64,000 nucleotides of DNA from NCBI RefSeq assembly GCF_024623725.1, contig NZ_JANKHG010000017.1, positions 349,265 through 413,264 on the forward strand. The letters are read 5' to 3'. This DNA comes from Limnobacter parvus (lineage in GTDB: Bacteria > Pseudomonadota > Gammaproteobacteria > Burkholderiales > Burkholderiaceae_B). Below are positions 8,185-17,525 of the stretch, piece after piece; position 1 is the first letter of the stretch, and each line of letters opens with the position of its first letter. Under the pieces are notes generated by a model. That model saw nothing but the letters and a program-made list of their open reading frames with translations. It did not search any database and was not told the DNA's origin. The position numbers and the translations under genes are program-made.

Positions 8185-8313
8185 ATGGGTCATGAACAGA
8201 AAAGTAACAAACAAGATAAAAAGAAGGCTTTAAGTACCCCCAAAGAAAAAAAAGCCGCCAAGAAGGTGAAGAAAGACATCAAGGATGGCATCCACAAACC
8301 CCAAATCGGCTAA
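8185..8313 (+). CDS. Small lysine-rich protein, 42 residues
   Basis: An open frame MGHEQKSNKQDKKKALSTPK, then EKKAAKKVKKDIKDGIHKPQIG. About a third of the residues are lysine, so it would be strongly basic and disordered. It starts 187 bases from and opposite to Crp paralogue B, and its 5' end was copied together with the Crp promoter region (see 7033-7242), which suggests that gene and promoter form one unit. No family is recognised; a nucleic-acid-binding or stress role is only a guess. The ribosome site is weak (GAGCGGAG 9-16 bases upstream). Confidence 0.5.
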   Translation: MGHEQKSNKQDKKKALSTPKEKKAAKKVKKDIKDGIHKPQIG

Positions 8314-8421
8314 TAGCAATCGCTTTTCAAGTGAATCGGCACCTTTGGAATGGTCAGGCAGCATTCGCAAGGCTAAAATAGAGGGTTAGAAAAAAGCCAA
8401 TTCACCGAAAGGGAAGTACCT

Positions 8422-10329
8422 ATGCCAGTAATCCGCCTGCCTGACGGATCCGAACGTGTTTTCGATCATCCCGTGACCGTGGCCCAAGTGGCCGCCAGCA
8501 TTGGCCCTGGCCTGGCCAAGGCCGCATTGGCTGGCACGGTGAATGGCGCACTGGTTGATACTTCTTACACCATTGAATCTGATTCAAGCTTATCCATCGT
8601 CACTGAAAAAGACGAGGCTGGACTGGATATGATTCGTCATTCTACGGCCCACCTTCTGGCCTACGCCGTGAAGGAATTGTTCCCGACTGCCCAGGTAACC
8701 ATTGGCCCGGTGATTGAAGATGGCTTCTATTACGACTTTTCCTATGAGCGGCCCTTCACCCCCGAAGACCTGGAAGCGATTGAGAAGAAAATGGCCGAAC
8801 TGGCCAAGCTCGATGAAGTGGTTACCCGTGAAGAATGGGTGCGCGACGATGCCGTGCAGTTTTTCAAAGATCAGGGTGAGCACTACAAAGCTGAAATTAT
8901 CGCCAGCATTCCCAGCAACGAAAATATTTCCTTGTATCGCGAAGGCAAGTTCATTGACTTGTGCCGCGGACCCCACGTGCCCAACACCGGCAAGCTGAAA
9001 CACTTCAAATTGATGAAAGTTGCAGGTGCCTACTGGCGCGGTAACTCCAACAATGAAATGTTGCAGCGTATTTATGGCACCGCCTGGACCAAGAAAGAAG
9101 ACCTGGCCGCTTACCTGCACCGCCTGGAAGAGGCTGAAAAGCGCGACCACCGCAAGCTTGGCAAGCAGCTCGATTTGTTCCACATGCAAGATGAAGCCCC
9201 AGGCTTGGTGTTTTGGCACCCCAAGGGTTGGGCCCTGTGGCAACAAGTGGAGCAGTACATGCGCAAGGTGTACGTAGACGGTGACTATCAGGAAATTCGC
9301 TGCCCGCAAATTCTGGACCGCAAGCTGTGGGAAAAGTCGGGCCACTGGGAAAATTACAAAGAGAACATGTTCACCACTGAATCGGAAAAGCGCGATTACG
9401 CGCTAAAGCCGATGAACTGCCCTGGTCACCTTGAAGTGTTCAAAAGCGATTTGCGCAGCTACCGCGACTTGCCCATGCGATACGGCGAATTCGGCGCTTG
9501 CCACCGAAACGAAAGTTCGGGTGCGCTACACGGCATTATGAGAGTGCGCGGCTTTACTCAGGATGATGGTCATATTTTCTGTACTGAAGACCAAGTGCGG
9601 GAAGAGGTCACCAAATTCAACCAAGTAGCCATGCAGGTTTACGCTGACTTTGGCTTCAATGAAATCAATGTGAAGTTGGCCCTGCGTCCAGAAGCCCGTT
9701 TGGGAACCGATGAAACCTGGGACAAAGCGGAGGAATCACTTCGTCAGGCTTTGCAGGCCTGTGGTGTTCAGTGGACCGAGCTGCCAGGCGAGGGTGCTTT
9801 TTATGGCCCCAAGATCGAATATCACATGAAAGACTCCATTGGACGTTCATGGCAGTGCGGCACCATTCAGGTCGATTTCCAGTTGCCCGGGCGCTTGGGT
9901 GCTGAATACGTGGCCGAAGACAACAGCCGACGAGTGCCAGTGATGCTGCACCGAGCCATTGTGGGTTCCATGGAGCGCTTCATCGGTATCTTGATTGAAA
10001 ACCACGCGGGTGCCATGCCCTTGTGGCTGTCGCCCGTGCAAGTGGTTGTTGCCACCATTACCGAAGCGCACAATGAATACGCGCACACTGTGGTGCAAAT
10101 GTTGAAAAAACAAGGCATTAGAGTAGAGGCGGATTTGCGTAATGAAAAGATCAATCGTAAAATCCGTGAGCACACAATGCAGAAAACGCCTTATATTGCC
10201 GTAATCGGCGATGCAGAGCGTGACGCAAATCAAGTTGCCGTACGCCTGCGTGGCAATGAAAACCTGGGCTCACTGCCTGTTGATGAATTTGTTCAGCGAT
10301 TGCTGGGCGAAATTAGCAGCAGAGCCTGA
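8422..10329 (+). CDS. thrS: Threonyl-tRNA synthetase
   Basis: Class II synthetase of 635 residues, full length, that charges tRNA-Thr in the cytoplasm. Residues 1-61 are the TGS domain. Residues 65-225 are the editing domain, with [15 protein letters not shown] (HxxxH type). Residues 240-530 are the catalytic core with the zinc-binding and class II motifs [21 protein letters not shown] and [12 protein letters not shown]. Residues 535-635 are the anticodon-binding domain. An AAAGGGA ribosome site precedes the ATG. It starts the conserved thrS-infC-rpmI-rplT-pheST-ihfA block. Confidence 0.97.
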   Translation: MPVIRLPDGSERVFDHPVTVAQVAASIGPGLAKAALAGTVNGALVDTSYTIESDSSLSIVTEKDEAGLDMIRHSTAHLLAYAVKELFPTAQVTIGPVIEDGFYYDFSYERPFTPEDLEAIEKKMAELAKLDEVVTREEWVRDDAVQFFKDQGEHYKAEIIASIPSNENISLYREGKFIDLCRGPHVPNTGKLKHFKLMKVAGAYWRGNSNNEMLQRIYGTAWTKKEDLAAYLHRLEEAEKRDHRKLGKQLDLFHMQDEAPGLVFWHPKGWALWQQVEQYMRKVYVDGDYQEIRCPQILDRKLWEKSGHWENYKENMFTTESEKRDYALKPMNCPGHLEVFKSDLRSYRDLPMRYGEFGACHRNESSGALHGIMRVRGFTQDDGHIFCTEDQVREEVTKFNQVAMQVYADFGFNEINVKLALRPEARLGTDETWDKAEESLRQALQACGVQWTELPGEGAFYGPKIEYHMKDSIGRSWQCGTIQVDFQLPGRLGAEYVAEDNSRRVPVMLHRAIVGSMERFIGILIENHAGAMPLWLSPVQVVVATITEAHNEYAHTVVQMLKKQGIRVEADLRNEKINRKIREHTMQKTPYIAVIGDAERDANQVAVRLRGNENLGSLPVDEFVQRLLGEISSRA

Positions 10330-10357
10330 TCTTTAAACTAGATAAAAGAGGCCAAAC

Positions 10358-10876
10358 ATCGTAGCAGAAAAGAAAAACCGCACGAACGAGGAAATTCGAA
10401 TCCCTGAAGTGCGCCTCATCGGAATTGAGGGTGAGCAGTTAGGCATCGTTAAAACATCAGACGCATTGCGGATGGCTGAAGAAGGCGGTGTGGATTTGGT
10501 AGAAATCGCGCCACAGGCTGTTCCCCCGGTGGCGAAGCTGATGGATTACGGCAAATTCCGCTACCAAGAGCAGAAGAAGGCTGCGGAAGCCAAGTCCAAG
10601 CAAAAGCAGGTTCAAATCAAGGAAATCAAATTTCGACCTGGAACGGACGACGGTGACTACAACGTGAAGTTGAAAAACCTGACCCGCTTTCTTGAAGACG
10701 GCGACAAGTGCAAGGTCACTCTTCGTTTTCGCGGACGTGAAATGGCCCACCAAGACATTGGTGCCCGCCTTTTGGAGCGAGTTCGCAACGACTTGGACGA
10801 AATCGGTCTGGTCGAGCAAATGCCAAAGATGGAAGGTCGCCAGATGGTCATGATGATCGGGCCACGCAAGAAATAA
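10358..10876 (+). CDS. infC: Translation initiation factor IF-3, starting at an ATC codon
   Basis: 172 residues. IF-3 binds the 30S subunit, prevents premature 50S joining and proofreads the start codon. The true N-terminus is (I/M)[19 protein letters not shown], in frame with the rest. The only usable start after the in-frame TAA at 10343 is ATC at 10358, preceded by AGAGG with 7-base spacing. Rare start codons in infC are known to let IF-3 repress its own synthesis, so this supports autoregulation. The N-domain runs to about residue 75, then a Lys-rich linker helix, then the C-domain ending [14 protein letters not shown] at 10409 would truncate the N-domain and is rejected. Confidence 0.93.
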   Translation: MVAEKKNRTNEEIRIPEVRLIGIEGEQLGIVKTSDALRMAEEGGVDLVEIAPQAVPPVAKLMDYGKFRYQEQKKAAEAKSKQKQVQIKEIKFRPGTDDGDYNVKLKNLTRFLEDGDKCKVTLRFRGREMAHQDIGARLLERVRNDLDEIGLVEQMPKMEGRQMVMMIGPRKK

Positions 10877-10906
10877 GCGTCTTTACCTCATCTCGTTTCA
10901 AAAAGA

Positions 10907-10936
10907 TTGCAAGCACACGCAAACCCGCGTTATAAT
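10907..10936 (+). promoter_or_regulatory. Sigma-70-type promoter before rpmI
   Basis: TTGCAA at 10907-10912 and a consensus TATAAT at 10931-10936 are spaced by 18 bases. It would give a leader of about 100 bases before rpmI and allow rpmI-rplT to be transcribed independently of thrS-infC. Confidence 0.65.
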
Positions 10937-11040
10937 CGCGGGCTTGCTGCTTTGCGCTTAATGCGCATGGCACCAATTGCCCACCAGGTTAGAAAAGAGT
11001 TTCGTCGAAACCACCTGCAAGCAGCACTAGGAGCACCAAG

Positions 11041-11238
11041 ATGCCCAAGATGAAGACCAAAAAGAGCGCTGCAAAGCGATTCTTGGTCCGCTCAAGCGGA
11101 TCGATCAAGCGTGGCCACGCCTTTAAGCGCCACATCCTCACCAAGAAAACGACCAAGAGCAAGCGTCAGCTTCGCGGCATGGAAACGATTCACAAATCAG
11201 ACATCGGTCGCGTGCGCGACATGATGCCTTACGCATAA
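11041..11238 (+). CDS. rpmI: 50S ribosomal protein L35
   Basis: 65 residues, the normal length. Begins [14 protein letters not shown], the L35 signature, and is strongly basic ([20 protein letters not shown]). L35 assembles into the large subunit. It is followed 14 bases later by rplT, the usual pair. The ribosome site is AGGAG at 11030-11034. Confidence 0.97.
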   Translation: MPKMKTKKSAAKRFLVRSSGSIKRGHAFKRHILTKKTTKSKRQLRGMETIHKSDIGRVRDMMPYA

Positions 11239-11252
11239 GGGGAGGGTGAAAG

Positions 11253-11609
11253 ATGCCTAGAGTAAAACGTGGTGTAACGGCTCGCGCCCGTCACAAAAAA
11301 GTTATCGCCCAAGCCAAAGGCTTCCGCGGTCGTCGTAACAATGTATTCCGCGTTGCCAAGCAAGCGGTAATGCGTGCTGGTCAGTACGCATACCGTGACC
11401 GTCGCAACAAGAAGCGCGTATTCCGCGCCCTGTGGATCACCCGTATCAACGCAGCAGTGCGTGAACACGGCATGACTTACAGCGTGTTCATCAATGGCTT
11501 GAAAAAAGCTGCAATTGGTCTGGACCGCAAGGTATTGGCCGATCTGGCAGTGACCGACAAAGCAGCTTTTGCTGCGATCGTAGGTCAAGTGCGCGCAGCA
11601 CAAGCCTAA
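11253..11609 (+). CDS. rplT: 50S ribosomal protein L20
   Basis: 118 residues, full length. Starts [20 protein letters not shown] and contains RKWIKRINAA-type sequence (here [20 protein letters not shown]). L20 is an early 23S rRNA assembly protein and in many bacteria represses its own operon through the mRNA leader. A strong terminator follows at 11671. Confidence 0.97.
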   Translation: MPRVKRGVTARARHKKVIAQAKGFRGRRNNVFRVAKQAVMRAGQYAYRDRRNKKRVFRALWITRINAAVREHGMTYSVFINGLKKAAIGLDRKVLADLAVTDKAAFAAIVGQVRAAQA

Positions 11610-11670
11610 GCAATAGTCATTTATTTGTCGCTTAAGTATTTCTCTTAAGTTGGCGAAAAGACTAGTAAAA

Positions 11671-11699
11671 ACGGAGCCTTCGGGCTCCGTTTTTGTTTT
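11671..11699 (+). terminator. Rho-independent terminator after rplT
   Basis: ACGGAGCC (11671-11678), a TTCG tetraloop and GGCTCCGT (11683-11690), followed by TTTTTGTTTT. The UUCG-type loop makes it very stable. It separates rpmI-rplT from pheST, although some read-through is likely. Confidence 0.9.
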
Positions 11700-11765
11700 C
11701 AGGCGGTACAATTCATGGCTCTACTGAAAGCCGTTCCAATCTCAAAAAGAATCGACTCAATACCC

Positions 11766-12773
11766 ATGGATGCTTCGCTATTCGCTATTCTTACCGAGGC
11801 CGAACAGGCCATGTCATCGGCAACCGACTCAGCCAGTCTTGAAAACATCAAGGCCCAGTTTTTGGGCAAACAAGGCAAAGTCACTGAGTTGCTCAAGGGC
11901 ATGGCTGCGTTGTCGCCCGAAGAGAAGAAAACCCGTGGCGCTGAAATCAACCAGTTGAAGCAACAGGTTGAAGCAGTACTGAATGCCAAGCGTCAGGCGC
12001 TGGCCGATGCGGCCATGCAAGCCAAGCTGCAGGCCCAGGCCATTGATGTGACCAAACCCGGCCGCATGCGCGGCACCGGCGGCTTGCACCCGGCCATGCG
12101 TACGCTTGAACGGATTGAGGAAATTTTCACAACCATTGGATTTGATTTGGCCGATGGCCCTGAAATTGAAACCGACTTCCACAATTTCACTGCATTGAAC
12201 ACACCGGAAAACCACCCCGCGCGTTCCATGCACGACACGTTTTACGTTGAAGGCACAGGTGGCAACCTGCTGCGCACGCACACCTCGCCCATGCAAGTGC
12301 GCTACATGCAAACCAACAAGCCGCCGATTCGCATTATTGCGCCAGGCCGCGTGTACCGCGTAGACAGCGATGCAACCCATTCGCCGATGTTCCACCAGGT
12401 TGAAGGTTTGTGGATTGATGAAGGCGTCAGCTTTGCGGATTTGAAAGCGGTGTTCATGGATTTTTTGAAAACATTTTTCGAAACCGACGACATCACCATT
12501 CGATTCCGCCCCTCGTTTTTTCCGTTCACGGAACCGTCTGCAGAAATTGACATGGCCTTCACCAGCGGCCCGAACAAGGGCAAATGGCTGGAAATTGCTG
12601 GTTGTGGCCAGGTGCACCCCAATGTGCTGCGCCACGTGGGTATCGACCCCGAAACCTACACTGGTTTCGCATTTGGTGTGGGCCCCGATCGGCTAACGAT
12701 GCTGCGCTATGGCATTAATGACCTGCGCTTGTTCTATGAAAACGACATTCGTTTTCTGCAGCAATTCAATTAA
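11766..12773 (+). CDS. pheS: Phenylalanyl-tRNA synthetase alpha subunit
   Basis: 335 residues from ATG 11766 ([16 protein letters not shown]). The frame reaches back to 11715, close to the terminator, but the shorter start matches the family length. The N-terminal coiled coil spans residues 1-85. The class II catalytic core has [43 protein letters not shown] and [20 protein letters not shown]. It forms the alpha2-beta2 enzyme with PheT, encoded 31 bases downstream. Confidence 0.96.
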   Translation: MDASLFAILTEAEQAMSSATDSASLENIKAQFLGKQGKVTELLKGMAALSPEEKKTRGAEINQLKQQVEAVLNAKRQALADAAMQAKLQAQAIDVTKPGRMRGTGGLHPAMRTLERIEEIFTTIGFDLADGPEIETDFHNFTALNTPENHPARSMHDTFYVEGTGGNLLRTHTSPMQVRYMQTNKPPIRIIAPGRVYRVDSDATHSPMFHQVEGLWIDEGVSFADLKAVFMDFLKTFFETDDITIRFRPSFFPFTEPSAEIDMAFTSGPNKGKWLEIAGCGQVHPNVLRHVGIDPETYTGFAFGVGPDRLTMLRYGINDLRLFYENDIRFLQQFN

Positions 12774-12804
12774 GTTTAACTAAACCAGTTTCGGATATTT
12801 CAAG

Positions 12805-15234
12805 ATGCAATTCACAGAATCCTGGCTGAAGTCACTCGTCAACACGCCGTTGAATACTCAAGAGTTGGGCGACAAGCTCACCATGGCGGGTTTGGAAGTG
12901 GAAGAACTTGAACCCTTGGCTCCGGAATTTTCCGGTGTGGTGGTGGGTTTGGTTGTCAAGAAAGACAAGCACCCTGATGCCGACCGCTTGAGCGTTTGCC
13001 AAGTGCAGGTGGCTGAAGGCGATGTGCGCCAAATTGTGTGCGGCGCGCCCAATGTGGCTAAAGGCTTGAAAGTACCTTGTGCCTTGCCTGGTGCTGAACT
13101 GCCTGGCGGCTTTAAGATCAAACCCACAAAGATGCGCGGCGTAGAAAGCGGCGGTATGTTGTGCTCCGGCAAAGAGCTGGGCGTGCCCAGCGATGTGGAT
13201 GGGCTGCACATTCTGAGCGAAGAGTTTCCCGTGGGCGGCAATGTGCGTGAACTTCTCGGCTTGAACGAGATGAAGTTCACCCTGAAAATGACGCCCAATC
13301 GCGCAGATTGTTTGAGCGTGTGGGGCGTGGCCCGTGAAGTGGCTGCGCTCACCGGTGCCACATTGAATGCGCCTTCATTTGCGCCGGTGGTGGCCTCCAT
13401 TTCCGACACCCTGAATGTGAAAGTTGAGAGCACCGACTTGTGTGGCCGCTTCGCAGGCCGTGTCATTCGTGGTGTGAACAACAGCGTAAAAACGCCGCAG
13501 TGGATGGTCGATCGCCTTGAGGGTGCAGGCCAGCGCAGCTTGAATGCCCTGGTGGATATTTCCAACTATGTAATGCTTGAACTGGGCCGCCCCAGCCATG
13601 TGTTCGATCTGGACAAAGTGCAGGGCGACCTTACAGTGCGCTGGGCACGCGAAGACGAGCAGCTGAAGCTGCTGAACGAGATGCAAGTGGCGCTTAAGCC
13701 GCACATGGGCGTAATTTGCGACGCCAATGGCCCGGAAGCACTGGCCGGTATCATGGGTGGCGACCACACCGCTGTGAATGAGGGCACCACCAATATTTTT
13801 GTGGAAGCCGCGTTTTGGCACCCCGACGCAATTGTGGGCCGCGCGCGTGAGTTCAATTTTTCATCCGATGCATCGCATCGTTTCGAGCGCGGGGTTGATT
13901 TCCAAACCATTCCCGAGCACATCGAGCGCATTACTGCACTGATCCTAGAAATTTGTGGTGGTCAAGCTGGTCCTGTGGTGGACCAAGTGTTGAACCTGCC
14001 AGCGCGCAAGCCGGTTACCTTGCGGCATGCGCGTGCGGAAATGGTGATTGGCATGCCGTTCACTGTGGAGCAGGTGAAAGATGTGTTCACCAAGCTGGGC
14101 TTCCAGTTCAATGTTGACGGGCAGGGTGTTGAGACTCGTTATGTAGTCAACCCACCCAGCTACCGCTTCGACATTAATATTGAAGAAGACCTGATCGAAG
14201 AAGTGATTCGTGTGGTGGGCTACGACAGCCTGCCGCTGCGCGCGCCCATTGGTAAACTGAAAATGTTGCCTGCACCAGATGGCAAAGTAGGTCACCATGC
14301 GATTCGCCGCCAGGTTGCTGCATTGGGTTATCAGGAAGTGGTCAGTTACAGCTTTACGCCTGAACAGTGGGAAGCCGATTTCAACAACAACACGAACCCT
14401 GTGCGTTTGCTCAACCCGATTGCAAGCCATCTTAGCGTGATGCGTTCCACATTGATTGGTAGCCTGACCGGTGTGTTGAAACACAACTTGGGCCACCGCG
14501 TAGACCGCCTGCGTGTTTTTGAGGTTGCGCGGGTCTTTGAACTGGACGAAAAAGTGCAAGACGGCGCGCAAACTGTGGCCGGCTTCAAGCAAACCTGGAA
14601 AGTGGGTGGTTTGGCCTATGGCCTTGCTGACCAGCTGCAGTGGGCCGCTGGCAACAACCGCGCACTCGACTTTTTTGATGTGAAAGGCGACGTGGAGCAA
14701 TTGCTGCACGGCCGCAAGGTGGATTTCGAGGTCTATTCAGGCGAGTCGCACCCTGCTTTGCACCCCGGCCGCAGCGCGCGAGTGCTGGTGAACAAGCAGC
14801 CTGTCGGTTTTATCGGTGAAATGCATCCGAAGTTGGTGCAACAATTCGACTTGCCTCATGCCCCGATTGTGTTTGAGCTGCTGCTTGATGGCCTGAACAC
14901 TCGAAAAGTGCCTGTATTCAAGGAAGTTTCAAAGCAACCCGTTGTAGTACGCGACCTTGCTTTCGTGGTGGATCAAAACATTGCTGCTGCGCAACTTAAA
15001 AAAGCCTTCACTGAAGTGAAAGATGACAACCTTGCCTGGCTGAAATCGGTTATCCTTTTTGATGAATTCCTTCCAAAAGAAGAAGGTAAGGGTCTGAATC
15101 TAAATGAGAAAAGTTTGGCATTCAGGTTAACCCTTCAGGCAAGCGACCGTAGCTTGACTGACGCCGACATCGAGCCATTGTTGAAAAAAATGATTGAGCA
15201 AGCAGGCCAGCGTTGCTCGGCCCGTCTGCGGTAA
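12805..15234 (+). CDS. pheT: Phenylalanyl-tRNA synthetase beta subunit
   Basis: 809 residues, full length. Starts MQFTESWLKSLVNTPLNTQE. Residues 40-150 are the tRNA-binding EMAP-like domain (VCGAPNVAKGLKVPCALPGA). B3/B4, with the editing site, covers about 210-390. B5 is near 405-480. The catalytic-like domain covers about 490-690, and the anticodon-binding FDX-ACB domain ends the protein (FKEVSKQPVVVRDLAFVVDQ onward). It completes the PheRS heterotetramer. Start and operon position after pheS are as in other Burkholderiales. Confidence 0.96.
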   Translation: MQFTESWLKSLVNTPLNTQELGDKLTMAGLEVEELEPLAPEFSGVVVGLVVKKDKHPDADRLSVCQVQVAEGDVRQIVCGAPNVAKGLKVPCALPGAELPGGFKIKPTKMRGVESGGMLCSGKELGVPSDVDGLHILSEEFPVGGNVRELLGLNEMKFTLKMTPNRADCLSVWGVAREVAALTGATLNAPSFAPVVASISDTLNVKVESTDLCGRFAGRVIRGVNNSVKTPQWMVDRLEGAGQRSLNALVDISNYVMLELGRPSHVFDLDKVQGDLTVRWAREDEQLKLLNEMQVALKPHMGVICDANGPEALAGIMGGDHTAVNEGTTNIFVEAAFWHPDAIVGRAREFNFSSDASHRFERGVDFQTIPEHIERITALILEICGGQAGPVVDQVLNLPARKPVTLRHARAEMVIGMPFTVEQVKDVFTKLGFQFNVDGQGVETRYVVNPPSYRFDINIEEDLIEEVIRVVGYDSLPLRAPIGKLKMLPAPDGKVGHHAIRRQVAALGYQEVVSYSFTPEQWEADFNNNTNPVRLLNPIASHLSVMRSTLIGSLTGVLKHNLGHRVDRLRVFEVARVFELDEKVQDGAQTVAGFKQTWKVGGLAYGLADQLQWAAGNNRALDFFDVKGDVEQLLHGRKVDFEVYSGESHPALHPGRSARVLVNKQPVGFIGEMHPKLVQQFDLPHAPIVFELLLDGLNTRKVPVFKEVSKQPVVVRDLAFVVDQNIAAAQLKKAFTEVKDDNLAWLKSVILFDEFLPKEEGKGLNLNEKSLAFRLTLQASDRSLTDADIEPLLKKMIEQAGQRCSARLR

Positions 15235-15260
15235 ATATTGAAGAATAGGTAGAACTCACT

Positions 15261-15629
15261 GTGGATCAATTTGTGTTGAACGACGACCGAAGTAATGAAT
15301 CAAGCACCCGCTCAGACCGCATGGACCTGATAGAAGATGGTTTGGCGTCGGGCTCGCTGACCAAGGCTGAACTGGCCGAAATGCTGTTTGATAGCTTGGG
15401 CTTGAACAAGCGTGAAGCAAAAGATTTTGTGGATGCGTTTTTCGATGAAATTCGTACCACGCTGGAAGAGGGTGACTCTGTAAAATTGTCGGGTTTTGGT
15501 AATTTCCAGCTGCGCGACAAACCCCAGCGCCCGGGCAGAAATCCAAAAACCGGCGAAGAGATACCCATTGCAGCGCGTAGAGTGGTAACCTTTCATCCCA
15601 GCCAGAAACTTAAAGCTTTGGTTGAATAA
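15261..15629 (+). CDS. ihfA: Integration host factor alpha subunit
   Basis: IHF-alpha, which pairs with IHF-beta to bend DNA in recombination, replication and sigma-54 promoters. The core [20 protein letters not shown] leads into the DNA-binding arms with [20 protein letters not shown] and [12 protein letters not shown]. The frame opens with GTG at 15261 (122 residues), giving a 20-residue polar extension. The in-frame ATG at 15321 would give a standard 102 residues but lacks a clear ribosome site, so the start is undecided. Position between pheT and the MerR gene is the usual one. Confidence 0.93.
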   Translation: MDQFVLNDDRSNESSTRSDRMDLIEDGLASGSLTKAELAEMLFDSLGLNKREAKDFVDAFFDEIRTTLEEGDSVKLSGFGNFQLRDKPQRPGRNPKTGEEIPIAARRVVTFHPSQKLKALVE

Positions 15630-15666
15630 TTTTCACTAAATTATTTAAGTAAAAGCAAATAATCTA

Positions 15667-16050
15667 ATGCAAAAAACCGTAAACGCAGACGGAGCTTCAC
15701 CCTCAGCCAGCTTGCCGCCGATTCCGGCCAAGCGTTACTTCACTATTGGTGAAGTCAGCGAGCTGTGCGGCGTAAAAACCCATGTACTACGTTACTGGGA
15801 ACAGGAATTCACGCAACTGAAGTCGATTACTCGACGCGGTAATCGCCGTTATTATCAGCACCATGAGGTTCTGTTTATTCGCCGAATCCGGGAATTGTTG
15901 TACGAGCATGGCTTCACAATCAACGGTGCCCGCAATCGGCTGGATCAAGAAAAGAACGGGCCAGCGGGCGACGCACCTCTGCCAATTTTGATTGATCGAG
16001 AAGTTTTGAAAGAACAACTGCTAAATTTGCGCGAAGCCCTGAAAGCTTAA
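15667..16050 (+). CDS. MerR family transcriptional regulator of the pheST-ihfA locus
   Basis: 127 residues. Residues 20-90 are the MerR winged helix: YFTIGEVSELCGVKTHVLRY, then WEQEFTQLKSITRRGNRRYY. The C-terminal part is a short helix without metal-binding cysteines. This MerR paralogue sits after ihfA in most Betaproteobacteria and Gammaproteobacteria, and its target is not established. It probably shares the pheST-ihfA transcript (37-base gap). Confidence 0.88.
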   Translation: MQKTVNADGASPSASLPPIPAKRYFTIGEVSELCGVKTHVLRYWEQEFTQLKSITRRGNRRYYQHHEVLFIRRIRELLYEHGFTINGARNRLDQEKNGPAGDAPLPILIDREVLKEQLLNLREALKA

Positions 16051-16061
16051 GCGTTTCTGGG

Positions 16062-16067
16062 TATAAT
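16062..16067 (+). promoter_or_regulatory. -10 element of the tRNA-Pro promoter
   Basis: A consensus TATAAT 11 bases before the tRNA. No good -35 box is visible at 16-18 bases upstream, which falls inside the end of the MerR gene. Confidence 0.5.
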
Positions 16068-16077
16068 CCAGCCTTCT

Positions 16078-16154
16078 CGGAATGTGGCGCAGCCTGGTAG
16101 CGCACTTGCATGGGGTGCAAGGGGTCGGAGGTTCGAATCCTCTCATTCCGACCA
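16078..16154 (+). tRNA. tRNA-Pro (GGG anticodon)
   Basis: A 77-nt cloverleaf. Acceptor CGGAATG (16078-16084) pairs with CATTCCG (16144-16150), followed by A and CCA. The anticodon stem CTTGC/GCAAG holds loop ATGGGGT with GGG at 16112-16114. The T arm has GGTTCGAATCC. Confidence 0.95.
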
Positions 16155-16162
16155 AATATTAA

Positions 16163-16194
16163 AAGGCTCAGGTTTTTCGACCTGGGCCTTTTTT
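16163..16194 (+). terminator. Rho-independent terminator after tRNA-Pro
   Basis: AAGGCTCAGGT and ACCTGGGCCTT pair around a short T-rich loop, followed by a T run. It ends the thrS-to-tRNA-Pro block and may also serve the convergent exoD gene. Confidence 0.85.
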
Positions 16195-16236
16195 AATTTT
16201 GGATTGTCTTCGGGAAATTGAGCCGCTTTTCCTTGA

Positions 16237-16809
16237 TTAAACCACTCTCACAATCATCCACACTAAAAACGTCAAAACCCCCACACCCATCAAGCCAGTC
16301 AAAATTCCCGCGATAATCGCCAAACCATCTCGCGCCATGAGCCCAAGCCCAATCAAAATTAGCGCAACAGCTGGGGTGCCGTTGCCGCCGGGGATGGGCA
16401 GAAAAATAATAAAGCCCATCAGGGCAATGAAAGGCACCAGCCAGCCTCGGTGGGTAGGGCTGCTTAGCGACAGCAATCGCGGGGCACAAATTCGATCGGC
16501 CTTGGTGTAAATCCAACTCAAAATCTTGATCAGGCGCGTGGCAGAAGCCTTGGACAATTTCACACGGCATACCCTTTCAGGCAGGCCATGACCGCTGTTG
16601 TTGATCCACATCATGCGCGCCACAGACCATATTCCAAATGAAAACAGAAAGCCGGAAAAAGGAATCGGCAACAGCGTAAGCACTGCCAGGAAAAGAAGCA
16701 GTGCACCGTGGGCGGATTCGCCGTGCATGTCGGCAAGAAAGCGCACGGAAACCTGATCTTCGTGGGGGTGCTCAACGGCCAGTTTAAGGCGCAGCAGTAA
16801 TTCGTTCAT
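16237..16809 (-). CDS. ExoD family exopolysaccharide-associated membrane protein
   Basis: 190 residues. The N-terminal part, VSVRFLADMHGESAHGALLL, and then FLAVLTLLPIPFSGFLFSFG and PTHRGWLVPFIALMGFIIFL are typical of ExoD. Three to four membrane helices lie after residue 35. ExoD is needed for exopolysaccharide production and alkali tolerance in rhizobia, but its mechanism is unknown. The gene is the second of a minus-strand pair behind the TetR gene, 28 bases apart, so it may be under that regulator too. Confidence 0.8.
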   Translation of the reverse strand: MNELLLRLKLAVEHPHEDQVSVRFLADMHGESAHGALLLFLAVLTLLPIPFSGFLFSFGIWSVARMMWINNSGHGLPERVCRVKLSKASATRLIKILSWIYTKADRICAPRLLSLSSPTHRGWLVPFIALMGFIIFLPIPGGNGTPAVALILIGLGLMARDGLAIIAGILTGLMGVGVLTFLVWMIVRVV

Positions 16810-16837
16810 GCGGCAGTATACCGTTGCACTGTTGCAC

Positions 16838-17506
16838 CTACGTGTAGCCTTTCACGCCCAGCTCGCGGCCCATGCCACCGAATACGCGTTCCGTGCCGTC
16901 GACCAGTTCGGCCATGGGTTGTTTGAAGTCAGTGGCTATCCAGCTTTGGCACAGGTGAATAATTACACCCACAGCGCTTTTGGCCATTACCCGCAATACC
17001 TTGTCAGGTACTTTCGGGCCACTTAGAAACGGGCGTGTAAATTGCAGCATCAAATCTACGAAAGCGTCGTAGCGTTCACCGTACATTTCGCCCAGCTGGC
17101 CGCGCACTGTCATGGCTTCAATCAAAATGAGTCGCGCTTTTGCCGGGTTACGTTTTACGAATCCAAAGCTTTCCTGCAGGCCGGCATGCACCAGTTGGCG
17201 TGCATCACGAAGGTGAGGAGCTACGGCCGCCAAAATCGATTGCATGTACTCACGGGTTGCTGATTCATAGGCCGCGGTTAGCAAGGCTTCGCGGCTGGGG
17301 AAGGCTTCGTAGAAGTAGCGTTTGGTGAGCCCAGCCTCGGCGCAAATGGCATCAATACTGACGGCTGCGAAACCTTGTTCGCCAAACAAACGTACGGAGG
17401 CGTCCACCAGCGCCCGTTTGCGGTTGGCCTGGCGTTCTTCGGCAGACTTGCCACCGTAACTGCGCGGCGATGCCTGGGCGGGCAGGGGGGCTTTGGGTTC
17501 AGTCAA
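16838..17506 (-). CDS. TetR/AcrR family transcriptional regulator
   Basis: 222 residues. Residues 20-75 are the TetR DNA-binding domain: RKRALVDASVRLFGEQGFAA and then VSIDAICAEAGLTKRYFYEA. The rest is the helical ligand-binding and dimerisation domain. The gene is divergent from the SGNH hydrolase gene, and the 115-base gap holds two copies of one palindromic site (17526-17584), so it very likely represses itself and the hydrolase genes. The ligand is unknown. Acyl or lipid-like compounds are plausible given the esterase-type neighbour, but this is a guess. Confidence 0.85.
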   Translation of the reverse strand: MTEPKAPLPAQASPRSYGGKSAEERQANRKRALVDASVRLFGEQGFAAVSIDAICAEAGLTKRYFYEAFPSREALLTAAYESATREYMQSILAAVAPHLRDARQLVHAGLQESFGFVKRNPAKARLILIEAMTVRGQLGEMYGERYDAFVDLMLQFTRPFLSGPKVPDKVLRVMAKSAVGVIIHLCQSWIATDFKQPMAELVDGTERVFGGMGRELGVKGYT

Positions 17507-17525
17507 TGGAATGGTTTAAAGTATT

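Noticed and set aside
8345-8379. TTGGAA and TAAAAT upstream of thrS as a promoter
   Set aside because: The spacing is 23 bases, too long for a sigma-70 promoter.
11829-12635. 268-residue minus-strand open frame opposite pheS
   Set aside because: Antisense shadow of pheS; composition typical of reverse translation.
13945-14709. 254-residue minus-strand open frame opposite pheT
   Set aside because: Antisense shadow of a secure gene with matching codon periodicity on the plus strand.
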